Positions 47,121-57,497 of a DNA stretch of 64,000 nucleotides are shown one piece after another. The notes under the pieces are model-generated. The model worked only from the letters and a program-made list of their open reading frames with translations, had not been told where the DNA came from and ran no database searches. The translations under genes and the position numbers were made by a program. Origin of the DNA: Pseudomonadaceae bacterium (GTDB lineage: Bacteria > Pseudomonadota > Gammaproteobacteria > Pseudomonadales > Pseudomonadaceae); NCBI GenBank assembly GCA_019745275.1, contig JAIETJ010000012.1, positions 30,393 to 94,392 of the forward strand. Direction: 5' to 3'. Within the stretch, counting starts at the first letter, position 1. The number at the start of each line of letters is the position of its first letter.

Positions 47121-49120
47121 GCCGGCACAACGCCAGTGCCGCGCCGGCTATTCCGCGCATTAGCCTGACCTGGCTGTTAGTTGCGCAAGCCTTGGTAATC
47201 ATCCCGCACATCGCCCATTTACCTCTGTGGGTGTTGGCCTTGTGGCTGTTTTGCGCCGGTTGGCGAATCCAGATTTACCGTATGCGGGTGGGTTTCCCGA
47301 GTGCTTGGGCGAAGGCTGGATTGATGTTGGCGGCCAGTTGTGGGGTGCTGTTGTCGCGCGGCAGTTTGATCGGCTTAGATGCCGGTGTGGTGCTGTTAAT
47401 CGCTGCGTTTGTGTTGAAACTAGTCGAGTTGCGTACTCGTCGTGATGCGTTGGTGCTTATTTTTCTCGGCTTTTTCTGCGTGGTGACCTCGTACCTGTTT
47501 GATGACAGCCTCACGGCGGCGGCTTTCAGTGCCTTACCCATTAGCGCCTTGTTGGCCGCCATGATTGGTTTGCAACAAAGCTATTTAGCCATGCGTCCTT
47601 GGCCGACGTTACGCCTAGCTTTGGTGATGCTGGGGCAAGCGTTACCCTTGATGCTGCTGTTGTTTGTGTTTTTCCCCAGATTAGGCCCACTGTGGTCAAT
47701 GCCCAATCCTAATAGCCAAGCACGCACCGGGTTGAGCGACAACATGACCCCGGCGGACGTGGCTGAACTGAGTAAATCCACCGAGTTAGTGTTTAGCGCG
47801 ACTTTCAAAGGGTCTGTGCCAGCGCGTAACCAGCTTTATTGGCGCGCGCTGACCTATCAGCACTTCGACGGCCGACGCTGGTCGCAAGCACCGCTGGCGC
47901 AACTGGCGTCAGCTCCCGTTTGGAGCCAAACCGGGCCGAGCGTTAATTACGACATCATCATGCAGCCCAGCGGGCAGAGTTGGTTATTTGCCCTTGATGT
48001 GGCCCAGAGCCGCACGCCCGATGTGCAGCAAAGCAGCGATTTTAGTTTGCGCCACACCCAGCCAGTGGAGCAGGTGTTGCTCTATGGGATAAGTTCCTGG
48101 CCGCGGGCGTTACGTGCGAGTGAGGCAACGGTTGCCAGTTTGGCCGCTAATTTACAATTACCGGTCAGCGGCGACCCGCGCAGTCGTGCCTGGGCGCTTG
48201 AGCTTAAGCGTCAATATCCGTCCACGCCGGCCTTGGTTGAACAACTCTTACGGCACTTTAACCAGCAACCATTCGCCTATACCTTGAAACCGCCGCCGGT
48301 TGGCAGCGACAGCATTGACGAGTTTCTGTTTCGTACCCTGCGCGGTTTTTGCGCGCATTACGCCGGAGCCATGACTTTTGTGCTGCGCGCGGCGGGGATC
48401 CCGGCGCGGGTGGTGGCGGGTTATCAGGGTGGGGAGTTAAATCCGGCTGGCATTTTTTTAACCGTGCGCCAGTTTGATGCCCATGCCTGGGTTGAGTATT
48501 GGCAAGCCGGTGTCGGCTGGCAGAGCGTTGACCCCACGTTCCAGGTGGCGCCTGAGCGGATTGAACAAGGCCTGGAGCAAGCGCTCAGCGCGGAAGGCAG
48601 TTTTCTGGCCGGCTCACCATTGTCATTGCAGCGTTATCGGAATATCGAGCTTCTGAATAATGTTCGGCTGGCTTGGGAAAACCTCAACTATGGCTGGCAG
48701 CGCTGGGTTCTAGGCTATCAAGGCACGCAGCAGTTGGAGTTCTTGCAGCGCTGGTTTGGTCGTATGGACAGCCAGTTATTAGTGCTGGCCATAGTCGGCG
48801 GCGGTGCAGTGCTGTTGAGCGTTTTAGCGCTGTTTTTGTTTAAACCGTGGCGAGCGCAGCAAGATCCATTGCGCCGCGAGTTTGTGCGTTTTGAGCGCTT
48901 GCTGGCGCGCCATGCTGTGCGGCGCGAGCAAGCAGAAGGCCCGCGTGCATTTGCGTTGCGTGCAGCCGAGCAGTTACCCGCGCAACAAGCGGCCATTATG
49001 GAATTTGCTGAGGCCTTTGAGACCCAGCAATACGCCGCTCTAGGGGCCGATGTGCACGCCTTACGAGAGGCTTTGGCCCGGTTGCGCAGAGCGTTGCCGT
49101 GGCGCTTCACCCGGACCTAG
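47117..49120 (+). CDS. tgpA: TgpA-type membrane transglutaminase (DUF3488/DUF4129)
   Basis: This 667-aa inner-membrane protein has about five N-terminal transmembrane segments (to about residue 200, DUF3488), a large periplasmic transglutaminase-like domain, one more transmembrane segment near residue 555-580, and a short cytoplasmic DUF4129 tail. The catalytic triad is visible: Cys in LRGFCAHYAGAM, His in QFDAHAWVEYW, Asp in WQSVDPTF. The start at ATG 47117 overlaps the DUF58 stop. In P. aeruginosa the homologous TgpA (PA2873) is essential and periplasmic; that the same holds here is inference. Length matches well. Confidence 0.92.
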   Translation: MSRHNASAAPAIPRISLTWLLVAQALVIIPHIAHLPLWVLALWLFCAGWRIQIYRMRVGFPSAWAKAGLMLAASCGVLLSRGSLIGLDAGVVLLIAAFVLKLVELRTRRDALVLIFLGFFCVVTSYLFDDSLTAAAFSALPISALLAAMIGLQQSYLAMRPWPTLRLALVMLGQALPLMLLLFVFFPRLGPLWSMPNPNSQARTGLSDNMTPADVAELSKSTELVFSATFKGSVPARNQLYWRALTYQHFDGRRWSQAPLAQLASAPVWSQTGPSVNYDIIMQPSGQSWLFALDVAQSRTPDVQQSSDFSLRHTQPVEQVLLYGISSWPRALRASEATVASLAANLQLPVSGDPRSRAWALELKRQYPSTPALVEQLLRHFNQQPFAYTLKPPPVGSDSIDEFLFRTLRGFCAHYAGAMTFVLRAAGIPARVVAGYQGGELNPAGIFLTVRQFDAHAWVEYWQAGVGWQSVDPTFQVAPERIEQGLEQALSAEGSFLAGSPLSLQRYRNIELLNNVRLAWENLNYGWQRWVLGYQGTQQLEFLQRWFGRMDSQLLVLAIVGGGAVLLSVLALFLFKPWRAQQDPLRREFVRFERLLARHAVRREQAEGPRAFALRAAEQLPAQQAAIMEFAEAFETQQYAALGADVHALREALARLRRALPWRFTRT

Positions 49121-49247
49121 CCCTGTGCTTAGCGGGTGCGATTACCTGTGGCTGCGGATAAATGGCTAAATTGCCCTAGCACGGGGTGAGCACCAACAGA
49201 CCGCTATCCGCTAGGATCGCGGTTAAGCAAACTGTATCGAGGCCAGC

Positions 49248-50045
49248 ATGACGTTTTATCAGCTTATTCAGGCAGTACGGGCTAATCCACAGCAAGTGCA
49301 GGTTCCTGCCACATGGGGGCAGGGGCGGGCCGGGTTTGGCGGTCTGGCGGTGGCTTTGGTGTTTGAAGCGATGCGCGCCAAAGTGCCTGAGGGCCGCCCA
49401 GTGCGTTCATTGGCGGTGACTTTTGTCGCCCCGCTGGCGGTCGATGTCCCCGTTAGCTTCGAGGCTGAGGTGCTGCGCGAGGGTAAAGCGGTCAGTCAAA
49501 TGCTTGGTCGAGCGCTGCAAAATGGCCAAGTGGTGACCTTGGTGCAGGGCAGTTTCGGTGCCTCCCGCGCCTCTAGCATCGCAGTGCCAGGATTACCTGC
49601 GCCGCCTATGCGGCCGGCGGATGAATGCCAAGAGCTGCCCTATATCGACAAACTAACCCCCGAATTTACCCGCTACCTAGCCATGCGCTGGGCGGTGGGC
49701 GGCATGCCTTTTAGTCATAACAAATCACGGGAAATGGGCGGTTGGGTGCGCTTGCGTGAGCATGACCCGGTGGAGCCGTTGACTGAAGCCCATCTGCTGG
49801 CGCTGGTCGATGCCTGGCCGCCGGCAGTGTTGCCACACTTGAAAGCTCCCGCCGCCGGCAGTTCGTTGACCTGGACAATCGAGTTTATCCAGCCGTTGCC
49901 GGCGCTAACTACCCTTGACTGGTGCATGTACCACGCCGAGATTGAACACGCCCGCGATGGCTATGGACATATCGCCGCCGGCTTATGGAGTCCCACGGGG
50001 GAGTTAATCGCCCTGAGCCGACAAACCGTAACGGTATTTGCCTAA
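49248..50045 (+). CDS. Double-hotdog acyl-CoA thioesterase (TesB-like)
   Basis: This 265-aa protein has two hotdog-type halves. The first contains WGQGRAGFGGLAVALVFEAMRAKVPEGRPVRSLAVTFVAPLAVDVPVSFEAEVLREGKAVSQMLGRALQNGQVV, typical of the acyl-CoA thioesterase 2 fold. The second contains SLTWTIEFIQPL and YGHIAAGLWSPTGELIALSRQTVTVF, the conserved C-terminal strand. It is probably cytoplasmic and hydrolyses acyl-CoA. It starts at ATG 49248 after GAGGCCAGC. It converges on the chemoreceptor gene. The substrate is unknown. Confidence 0.85.
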   Translation: MTFYQLIQAVRANPQQVQVPATWGQGRAGFGGLAVALVFEAMRAKVPEGRPVRSLAVTFVAPLAVDVPVSFEAEVLREGKAVSQMLGRALQNGQVVTLVQGSFGASRASSIAVPGLPAPPMRPADECQELPYIDKLTPEFTRYLAMRWAVGGMPFSHNKSREMGGWVRLREHDPVEPLTEAHLLALVDAWPPAVLPHLKAPAAGSSLTWTIEFIQPLPALTTLDWCMYHAEIEHARDGYGHIAAGLWSPTGELIALSRQTVTVFA

Positions 50046-50069
50046 CACTGGGCTAGGCGCAGGCCGAAG

Positions 50070-51551
50070 TTAAACCTTGAGCTGGCCAATGGCTTTACTC
50101 AACTCACCGGCCAGACCGGCCAGTTGCTCGCTGGTGGCGGCGGAGTCGCGGGTTTGCTGCACCGTTTGTTCGGTGACATCGCGTATGCCGATAACCGCAC
50201 GGTTCATTTCTTCGGCCACCTGCCGTTGCTGCTCGGCCGCCACGGCAATTTGCGTGTTGCTGTCACGCATTTGCGCCACTGCTTGGGTAATAGCGTTTAA
50301 GGCTAAGCCAGCCTCGGCAGCCTGCTGCACGCAGCCATCGGCTTGGTAAGAGCTTTCTTGCATAAACTCGACGGCATCGCGGGTGCCGTTTTGTAGGGCG
50401 CTGATCATCTTGGTGATTTCACTGGTCGAGCCTTGCACGCGCTTGGCCAAGTTCCTCACTTCATCGGCCACTACCGCAAAACCACGGCCCATGTCGCCAG
50501 CCCGAGCGGCTTCGATCGCGGCGTTGAGTGCGAGCAGGTTGGTTTGTTCGGCAATGCCGTGAATTTCACTGACCACGCTACTGATTTTTTGGCTGTCGAC
50601 GGCCAACTTACTGATCATTTCGCCTGTTTGTTGCACGCCGGTGGACAGCCCAGCAATCGATTCACCGACCCGTTTAACCGCACTTTGCCCGGCTGCCGCC
50701 AGTTGATTGGCGGCGCTCGATTGGTCGCGGGTGCTGGCGCTGTAATCAGCAATATGTTGCACGGTGGCAGACATTTGATTGATTGCCGTGGCCGCTTGAT
50801 CAGTTTCGCTTTGTTGGCCCAGCATGCCAGTACGGACGTTGTGCATATTCATGGCCAAGCGTTCGGCGTCTGTGTCTAAGCGCTTGGCGGCTTGTGCGAC
50901 TGTGCTCACCACTTGCTGGAAACTGCTTTGCATTGCATTAAACGCGCTAACCATTTGCCCAACTTCATCGCCCCCCGAATGCGTCACTCGGGCGGTCAGA
51001 TCGCCACTTTTTGCCACCCGCAGCATCACCTCTTTTAGGCGATTAAGTTGGCTTAGCAGGAATTGGATCAGCAGTTGTGAGGCGCCCATCAAGACCAACA
51101 TCAACAGACACACCACCCCGGCATAACTGGCCGCACGTAAGCGAAAAATTTGGCTAAAGCTTGGTGCATAAGCCAATAGGGCAACTTTTTCCTGGCCATC
51201 AAGACTGACTACGCTTGCTCCAATCAACTGCTGCAAGGGGCCGTTAACGCTCACATTGAGCGGCACCCAGCCGTGCGCCCGGGCCAGCGCGGCGCTGTCT
51301 ACACCGGCAAACGGTGCGGGTTGTGCCGCACTGAGTAACAGTAAGTTGCTGGCGCTCGGCAGCGCTTGCTTGGCAGGCCATTGCGCAATCAACTGCGCTT
51401 GGCTTTGCACCGCCTGTTGCGCACTGGCGCTGGCAGCTTGTTGCTCAAGGTGCATGGCGTACAGCACCAAGGCTAAGAGTGTCACGCAGGCTACGGCATT
51501 GACGGCCCAGAATTTGTACTTCAGAGATACATCACCTAACCACGTGGCCAT
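50070..51551 (-). CDS. Methyl-accepting chemotaxis protein
   Basis: This 493-aa chemoreceptor has a first transmembrane helix near residues 11-32, a short periplasmic region of about 100 aa, and a second helix near 136-163. A HAMP domain follows ([39 protein letters not shown]), then a long coiled coil with the conserved tip [43 protein letters not shown]. There is no C-terminal CheR-tether pentapeptide (it ends AIGQLKV). The small sensor region gives no ligand clue. It is a single minus-strand gene, convergent with the thioesterase. Confidence 0.94.
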   Translation of the reverse strand: MATWLGDVSLKYKFWAVNAVACVTLLALVLYAMHLEQQAASASAQQAVQSQAQLIAQWPAKQALPSASNLLLLSAAQPAPFAGVDSAALARAHGWVPLNVSVNGPLQQLIGASVVSLDGQEKVALLAYAPSFSQIFRLRAASYAGVVCLLMLVLMGASQLLIQFLLSQLNRLKEVMLRVAKSGDLTARVTHSGGDEVGQMVSAFNAMQSSFQQVVSTVAQAAKRLDTDAERLAMNMHNVRTGMLGQQSETDQAATAINQMSATVQHIADYSASTRDQSSAANQLAAAGQSAVKRVGESIAGLSTGVQQTGEMISKLAVDSQKISSVVSEIHGIAEQTNLLALNAAIEAARAGDMGRGFAVVADEVRNLAKRVQGSTSEITKMISALQNGTRDAVEFMQESSYQADGCVQQAAEAGLALNAITQAVAQMRDSNTQIAVAAEQQRQVAEEMNRAVIGIRDVTEQTVQQTRDSAATSEQLAGLAGELSKAIGQLKV

Positions 51552-51686
51552 GCTGATCCTTTATTCGCGCTGTAACTTAATCGCCGTGCTGGCAAAGTGC
51601 CGGCATTCTTACCGACTGCCTAATTGACTGTATTGACAGCAATCAAACTAAACTCGATCAGTTTAACGACCGCAGCCGGCCTGACT

Positions 51687-52511
51687 TTAGTCGTCTGCAG
51701 GCATTCGTAGCAGTGCTGGCAGATTGAAAAAATGTCGAGCACAGGCGCTCGTTTGCTCAGCCAATAGCTCTAGACTGACCTCGCGGTGTAGCGCTACTTC
51801 GCGCAATACCTCGGGCAGGAAGGCCGGCTCATTCTTGCCGCCCTTGGGTTTGGGCCGCAAACTGCGTGGCAATAAATACGGCGCATCGCTTTCGAGCATT
51901 AGGCGGCTAGTGGGAATCTCGCGCAGCAATGGATGCAAGTGGCTGCCACGGCGCTCATCGCAGACCCAGCCGGTAATGCCAATGTGCAGGTCGAGGTCAA
52001 GGTAGTTAAACAGTGCGCGTTTCTCGCCGGTAAAACAGTGCACCACGGCGGCCGGCAAGTGGTCGCGAAACTCACGGACAATCGCTAGCAAGCGTTGATC
52101 AGCCTCGCGCTCGTGTAAGAACACCGGCAATTGCAGTTCAACTGCCAGCGCAAGTTGCTGCTCTAGGACTTTCTCTTGCTGCGCCCGTGGAGCAATGTCG
52201 CGATTAAAGTCCAGGCCGCATTCGCCCACCGCCCGGCAGCGGGGTTGTTTGAGTAGGCTGAGCAGTTGCCGGCTGGTATCGGCGCTCCAACTGGCGGCAT
52301 CATGCGGGTGTACGCCCGCCGTAGCGAATAAGCGCTGCGCCTGAGGTTCCAGTTGCTCGCACAACTGCAGTGCTTGTTCACTGGCTTGCACGCTGGTGCC
52401 GGTCAGCACCAATTGCTCAACACCGGCCGCATAAGCGCGCTCCAGCACCGACTCAAGACGCTCAGCAAAGCTTGGGTGAGTAAGATTGACGCCGATGTCG
52501 ACGAGTTGCAT
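51687..52511 (-). CDS. tatD: TatD-family metal-dependent deoxyribonuclease
   Basis: This 274-aa TIM-barrel hydrolase opens [19 protein letters not shown], the form seen in true TatD proteins, in place of the HxH form of YcfH-like paralogues. [60 protein letters not shown] and [15 protein letters not shown] are conserved metal-site and barrel motifs. TatD proteins are cytoplasmic 3'-5' DNA exonucleases linked to repair and DNA turnover. It starts at ATG 52511. It is divergent from the lytic transglycosylase gene across an AT-rich gap. Confidence 0.93.
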   Translation of the reverse strand: MQLVDIGVNLTHPSFAERLESVLERAYAAGVEQLVLTGTSVQASEQALQLCEQLEPQAQRLFATAGVHPHDAASWSADTSRQLLSLLKQPRCRAVGECGLDFNRDIAPRAQQEKVLEQQLALAVELQLPVFLHEREADQRLLAIVREFRDHLPAAVVHCFTGEKRALFNYLDLDLHIGITGWVCDERRGSHLHPLLREIPTSRLMLESDAPYLLPRSLRPKPKGGKNEPAFLPEVLREVALHREVSLELLAEQTSACARHFFNLPALLRMPADD

Positions 52512-52577
52512 GGTGAACCCTCAGTTACAGTTAACAGAGCATAACAGAGCGCTTTTTAATTATGCATAATCCGTTAC

Positions 52578-52605
52578 TTAACAATTAGTTATGACTGATT
52601 GTTAA
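52578..52605. promoter_or_regulatory. AT-rich inverted repeat upstream of mltF-like gene
   Basis: TTAACAAT (52578-52585) is an exact inverted repeat of ATTGTTAA (52598-52605) with a 12-base spacer, in the divergent tatD/mltF-like gap. It has the shape of a dimeric regulator site. The regulator is unknown. Confidence 0.45.
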
Positions 52606-52735
52606 TGTCGCTTTAAACGCTAGGCTGGCGCCTTATAGCCACCTGTGCGAACCTGTTCGGCTATTTCGCGCCCCAGCTTGGCGCTTTTTCAGGCGGTTAA
52701 TGGCCCACTTTTGGCGGGCTACTTAGGGAGAGTGG

Positions 52736-54145
52736 ATGCGCCGACGGCTGCTGATTGGTCTCTTGGCCCTATTGCCATTAACAGCATCCGCGCGGATGGC
52801 TGAGTCATTGCGCGTCGATAAGCCTGCGGTGTTAACCCGCGACTTGGCGGAAATTCGCAGCTCTGGGGAGTTGCGGGTGCTGATTAATCAGAACCGCAAC
52901 ACTTCAGCAGAGATTAAAGGTCAAACGATCGGCGTTGAACTGCAACGGCTACGCGCCTTTGAGCAATTTTTGAATCGTGATAGCCGACGCAAACTCACTA
53001 TTAAGTTAGTCCCCAAGGCTAAAGCCCAGCTGTTACCGGCGCTGCTGCGTGGAGAGGGCGATCTGGTGGTGCCCGGCGAACTGCTTGAGCCTGCGCCAGA
53101 ACAGCAGGTCAGTGCCAGTCGGGCACTGCAACACAATGTGCCGATAGTGCTGGTGAGCGCTAAAGGCGCGCGGCGCTATGTGCGCGTCCAGCAACTGGCC
53201 GGCCATAAGCTGACGTTGGCCCAAGACAGCGCGGCGGCTCAAGCGATTGCGGCGGTTAATCAGCAACTGGCCGAGCGCCATTTAGCGCCGTTACAGATTG
53301 AATGGGCGCCTGCCAGTTTGGCCGCGGAGGATGTCTTAGAGATGGTCCAAGCCGGCATCTACCCGCTAACGGCGGTGGAGTTACCAGTGGCCCAGCGTTG
53401 GCTCAAAGTGTTGCCAAAATTGCGCATCGATCAGCATTTGCAGTTGGATAACCAGCGCGACACACATTGGTATATGTCGCGACAAGCGCCAATGTTGGCG
53501 GCAACCTTAGAGCAGTTTTTGCCCACGTATAGCCCTTCTGCCGATCAGGATGTGGCGTTTATGCGGGTTTATCGCCGTGTCTATCGGGTGCACAACCCGC
53601 TGACACGCAATGCTCGGCAAAAGCTCGAGAAACTCCGCCCGACCTTGCAGTTGTATGGCACGCAAAACAACTTTGACTGGTTGAGTCTGGCTGCTCTGGC
53701 CTACAAAGAATCCTCGTTGAATGCCCAAGCCCGCACTGGCAGCGGCCCTAGCGGGTTGATGCAAATTACCCCCGCGGCGGCGCGCAGCGTCGGTGTGAGT
53801 AATAGTCACACGCTGGAAGGTAATGTTCAGGCAGCGGCCAAATACATGGCCATGCTGCGCAAGCGGTTTTTTGCCAGCCCAGCGATAGCTGAGCCTGAGC
53901 GTTTAGCCTTTGTGCTGGCCGCCTACAATTTGGGCCCGCAGCGGGTGCAAGGCATGCGCACGGAAGCCAAACGGCGCGGGCTTAACCCGAATCAATGGTT
54001 TTTCCAAGTTGAACGGGTGGCTTTGGAACAGGTCGGCATGGGGGTAGTGACGTACGTGAGCAGTGTGAATAAATATCAACTGGCCTTTGCTCGCGAACGG
54101 CAAACACTGGAGTCGAGTAAGCCAGCGGTTACTGTGCGCAAGTAA
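52736..54145 (+). CDS. Lytic murein transglycosylase, MltF/MltF2-like
   Basis: This 469-aa exported protein has a signal peptide (RRRLLIGLLALLPLTASARMA). It continues with an SBP_bac_3-like regulatory domain (about residues 35-270) and a C-terminal SLT family 1E transglycosylase domain. The catalytic glutamate is in LAALAYKESSLNAQARTGSGPSGLMQITPAAARSVGV, and LAAYNLGPQRVQGMR is conserved. The enzyme cleaves peptidoglycan glycan strands with formation of 1,6-anhydro ends. Two MltF paralogues exist in P. aeruginosa; location beside the lipase operon points to the MltF2 type (PA2865, from memory). It converges on lipH. Confidence 0.88.
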   Translation: MRRRLLIGLLALLPLTASARMAESLRVDKPAVLTRDLAEIRSSGELRVLINQNRNTSAEIKGQTIGVELQRLRAFEQFLNRDSRRKLTIKLVPKAKAQLLPALLRGEGDLVVPGELLEPAPEQQVSASRALQHNVPIVLVSAKGARRYVRVQQLAGHKLTLAQDSAAAQAIAAVNQQLAERHLAPLQIEWAPASLAAEDVLEMVQAGIYPLTAVELPVAQRWLKVLPKLRIDQHLQLDNQRDTHWYMSRQAPMLAATLEQFLPTYSPSADQDVAFMRVYRRVYRVHNPLTRNARQKLEKLRPTLQLYGTQNNFDWLSLAALAYKESSLNAQARTGSGPSGLMQITPAAARSVGVSNSHTLEGNVQAAAKYMAMLRKRFFASPAIAEPERLAFVLAAYNLGPQRVQGMRTEAKRRGLNPNQWFFQVERVALEQVGMGVVTYVSSVNKYQLAFARERQTLESSKPAVTVRK

Positions 54146-54197
54146 TTGGTCTGGCTTCGCGACGGTGGATAGGGACGCAGTCCAACGGCTTGAGCAA

Positions 54198-55232
54198 CTA
54201 TTGAGCCTCTTTAGCGCGGCTGGCTAAGTCGGCGCTGGCCTCTAATCTCAAACGCTCAGTAGGGCTAAATTGGGCCTCGCGCAGGCGTTTAAGCTCGTGG
54301 TCTTTATCTGCCGCGCTAAGGCCCGGATTACCCTTAATAGCGACGCTGCTTTGCTGGTAACTGTTGAGCCGCTGTTGCCAGTTGCTGCGCTGCTGGTCCA
54401 GTGCGGCAAGGCGAGTAGCGGCTTGCTCGCCAACTAACTGTTGACGCAATTGCTGCAGTTGCTCAGGGCTGGCGCCGGCGGCCTGTAATTGCGCGGTTTG
54501 CTCGCGCAGTTCGCTGTGTAATTGCGGTAAGACACTTTCTTGCAACTCTGGCGACAAATTACTGCGCAGTTGATCGATAGCCCGGCCCTTGGCCTGCGGG
54601 CTAAGGCTGGCATCTTGCTGCACGGCGAGGCGAGCTAGGGTGAACTGGTTATAGTCTTGTTCGCTGGCAAAAAACGCTTCATGCACCTGCTGACTGAAGA
54701 TCCGTGCGCGCAATGCCAGCACGGCGCTCTCGCGTTGGCGTAGGCCGTCGAGGCTGCTGACTTGCGGTAAATCGCGCTCCAGCAGCACCAACTGGCGTTT
54801 GTAGTCGAGGTATTGACCGAGCAATGCCAAGGCTTGCGCCTGTGCCGGCGGCGGCAGTTGGCTGGCGATGTAGGCCTGTAAGCGCTCAAGGCTCAACGCT
54901 AGGCTGTCTTCACCGATGGCGCTCAAGAAATAGTCGAAGATCTGCACGATATCGCGGGTGATCAGTAAGTTTCCAGCCGCGTCGAGGCTGAAAGTGCCAT
55001 CCACTTGGGTGCCATTAAACGAGGCTGGCAGGGGGCTGGTGGTGTTGCGCAGGGTGGTCTTGGTCGTCTGAGTTGCCAATGCGGGTACGCCGTTGGCGGC
55101 CATTATCGGTGTGGTGGCGGGCATCGCGTTTGGCGCGGTTAATATTGGCGCGGAGGGGTTCAGGTAAAGGCTTACAGTCGCGCCTACAGTCAGCAACAGC
55201 GGTACTCCCAACAAAGCTTTTTTCACAGGCAT
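54198..55232 (-). CDS. lipH: Lipase-specific foldase (lipase chaperone)
   Basis: This 344-aa steric chaperone is anchored in the inner membrane by an N-terminal helix ([19 protein letters not shown]) and extends into the periplasm, where it folds the lipase before type II secretion. The family signature [16 protein letters not shown] near residues 93-108 is the Rx1x2FDY(F/C)LSAxGE motif. A Pro/Thr-rich linker precedes it and a long helical domain follows. It starts at ATG 55232, 42 bases after lipA, behind a hairpin with a U run that may reduce its transcription relative to lipA. Confidence 0.93.
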   Translation of the reverse strand: MPVKKALLGVPLLLTVGATVSLYLNPSAPILTAPNAMPATTPIMAANGVPALATQTTKTTLRNTTSPLPASFNGTQVDGTFSLDAAGNLLITRDIVQIFDYFLSAIGEDSLALSLERLQAYIASQLPPPAQAQALALLGQYLDYKRQLVLLERDLPQVSSLDGLRQRESAVLALRARIFSQQVHEAFFASEQDYNQFTLARLAVQQDASLSPQAKGRAIDQLRSNLSPELQESVLPQLHSELREQTAQLQAAGASPEQLQQLRQQLVGEQAATRLAALDQQRSNWQQRLNSYQQSSVAIKGNPGLSAADKDHELKRLREAQFSPTERLRLEASADLASRAKEAQ

Positions 55233-55243
55233 CGCTCACAAAA

Positions 55244-55269
55244 GCTGGCAGCAGCGCACTGCTGCCAGC
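55244..55269 (-). terminator. Intercistronic hairpin with U run between lipA and lipH
   Basis: GCTGGCAGCAG pairs perfectly with CTGCTGCCAGC around a 4-base loop. Read on the minus strand it is followed by TTTTGTGAG, just before the lipH start. Position and structure fit a leaky terminator that lets only part of the transcripts enter lipH. Confidence 0.7.
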
Positions 55270-55274
55270 GGGGT

Positions 55275-56234
<960 letters not shown>

Positions 56235-56303
56235 TTAACGTGGCTGAACTCCTTGATGGCTAGCGCGACATTCCTTGGCGCGTACGACAGCCCAATTGGT
56301 ATC

Positions 56304-56318
56304 GCACAATGCATGCCA
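56304..56318 (-). promoter_or_regulatory. Sigma54 (-24/-12) promoter candidate for lipA
   Basis: On the minus strand TGGCATG-CATT-GTGC matches the -24/-12 consensus TGGCACR-N4-TTGC at 9 of 11 fixed positions, including the invariant GG and GC at the correct spacing. The gap of about 350 bases to the next gene (56211-56564) leaves room for enhancer sites, which I could not identify. Sigma54 control of lipase genes is established in Pseudomonas. Confidence 0.65.
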
Positions 56319-56564
56319 AAAAGCCGCGCAAAGCCTTGCAGGCTCAGGGCTGGCGGGTTTCCGAAAGCTTACATTTGTACACTGAAAAATAGGAAGGGGA
56401 GGCGCCGTTACCGTAAGAAGCCATTGGTGGTGAGAATGGGGCCTCTAGGTAGCAATCCATTTTGTGAATGATGAGTGGATTTTGCCTTCGGCCCATCTAA
56501 AGGTCGGCCTAGAGTCCTGATGCTGTGCGTGCATCACTCGTCGAAGCTGCTGTTTATGTGTGCT

Positions 56565-57179
56565 TTAGCAGATCAAGCTGTCGGCTTGGCGATACAGCAT
56601 TAACAGCTTGCGGGTGATGCTTTGTTGGATGTCACTGCGTTCGAAACTGGACAGGCGTTCAAGCTTTTGCACCTGCAAACGGTGCAAGTGGATGTAGGGC
56701 ATTTGCTGGTCGAACTCGCGTAAATCACCCTTCATCATGATCGGTAAAAAGTCGTCACCGATTTTCTTTTGATTGCTGATGATCTGCGCCAAGGCCTGCT
56801 TAAACGGCATGGTCTTGGGCCCAGGTTGGCCATCTTTGATCTCGGTGGTTAATAACAAGCCGGGCTTACCCATGACCACCCCCGGCATAACGCAGAGGCC
56901 AGTTTTACGGATCGCCACGGCCTCAATGCCATGCAAGGTGTCGTGAAAGGCATAAGGGTTAGGCAGCACGACCATTTTGCGACCCATTTCCGTCGGAAAA
57001 TGCAGGTTGTAATTGGTGTACAACTGGCTGACCGACTCTGAGTACACGCACAGACGGTTCTCGAACAACTGAATAAAACGCTCAGCCAATTCGCGGCGGC
57101 CCATCGCGCCCAAGTCCCAGATCAAGTCTTGGTTTTGCGGCTTAGCCAGATCAACTTCCTGGTGTTCCATGTTGCTCAT
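56565..57179 (-). CDS. Uncharacterised 204-aa protein
   Basis: I do not recognise this protein. It is soluble, with no signal peptide or membrane segment. It begins MSNMEHQEVDLAKPQNQDLIWDLG, has a central hydrophobic block GIEAVAIRKTGLCVMPGVVMGKPGLLLTTEIKDG, and ends in a helical, basic part (SSFERSDIQQSITRKLLMLYRQAD). GAGGGAAGT directly before ATG 57179 favours that start over the ATG three codons later. Codon use resembles its neighbours, so it is a real resident gene. It lies alone between lipA (same strand) and uppP (divergent). The role is unknown. Confidence 0.8.
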   Translation of the reverse strand: MSNMEHQEVDLAKPQNQDLIWDLGAMGRRELAERFIQLFENRLCVYSESVSQLYTNYNLHFPTEMGRKMVVLPNPYAFHDTLHGIEAVAIRKTGLCVMPGVVMGKPGLLLTTEIKDGQPGPKTMPFKQALAQIISNQKKIGDDFLPIMMKGDLREFDQQMPYIHLHRLQVQKLERLSSFERSDIQQSITRKLLMLYRQADSLIC

Positions 57180-57497
57180 ACTTCCCTCACCGGCCTTCTA
57201 GCCAAAGTTTGCTGGGTGAAATTATGCAGTACTGCACGGAGTATTAGCCGCGATGCTCAATGCGCAGACATAGCTGCACTGAGACTAGTCCATCGGGGCA
57301 CTTATTGGCTCTCGTTCGACACCGTTATGCCGCAGTAACGCGGGAATCGGCTTAATTGCTAATGACGGCAAAATCCGCCGGTTGGATTTGTTACTATGCC
57401 GCGCCGCTAACTAGCGGATTTTGCAGCCTATATTTTTAAAAATAGGCGCCAAGGCGATTAATTTCCGCACTTTGAGTGCGTCCTTTCGAGAATCATA
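57180..57497. other. Intergenic region between the 204-aa protein and uppP
   Basis: This divergent gap of 318 bases has no ORF with coding character. Near its right end CCTATATTTTTAAAAATAGG forms an imperfect inverted repeat (about 57427-57446), and TACTAT near 57391 could be a -10 box for uppP. I see no convincing -35 partner and no RNA gene. Confidence 0.4.

Noticed and set aside
45244-49120. MoxR-DUF58-transglutaminase operon as a possible new defence or toxin system
   Set aside because: The three genes form a known, widely conserved envelope-related operon; no effector or variable gene is attached.
56253-56471. 72-aa plus-strand ORF in the lipA upstream gap
   Set aside because: It covers the sigma54 candidate, has no ribosome-binding site, and its sequence does not look coded.
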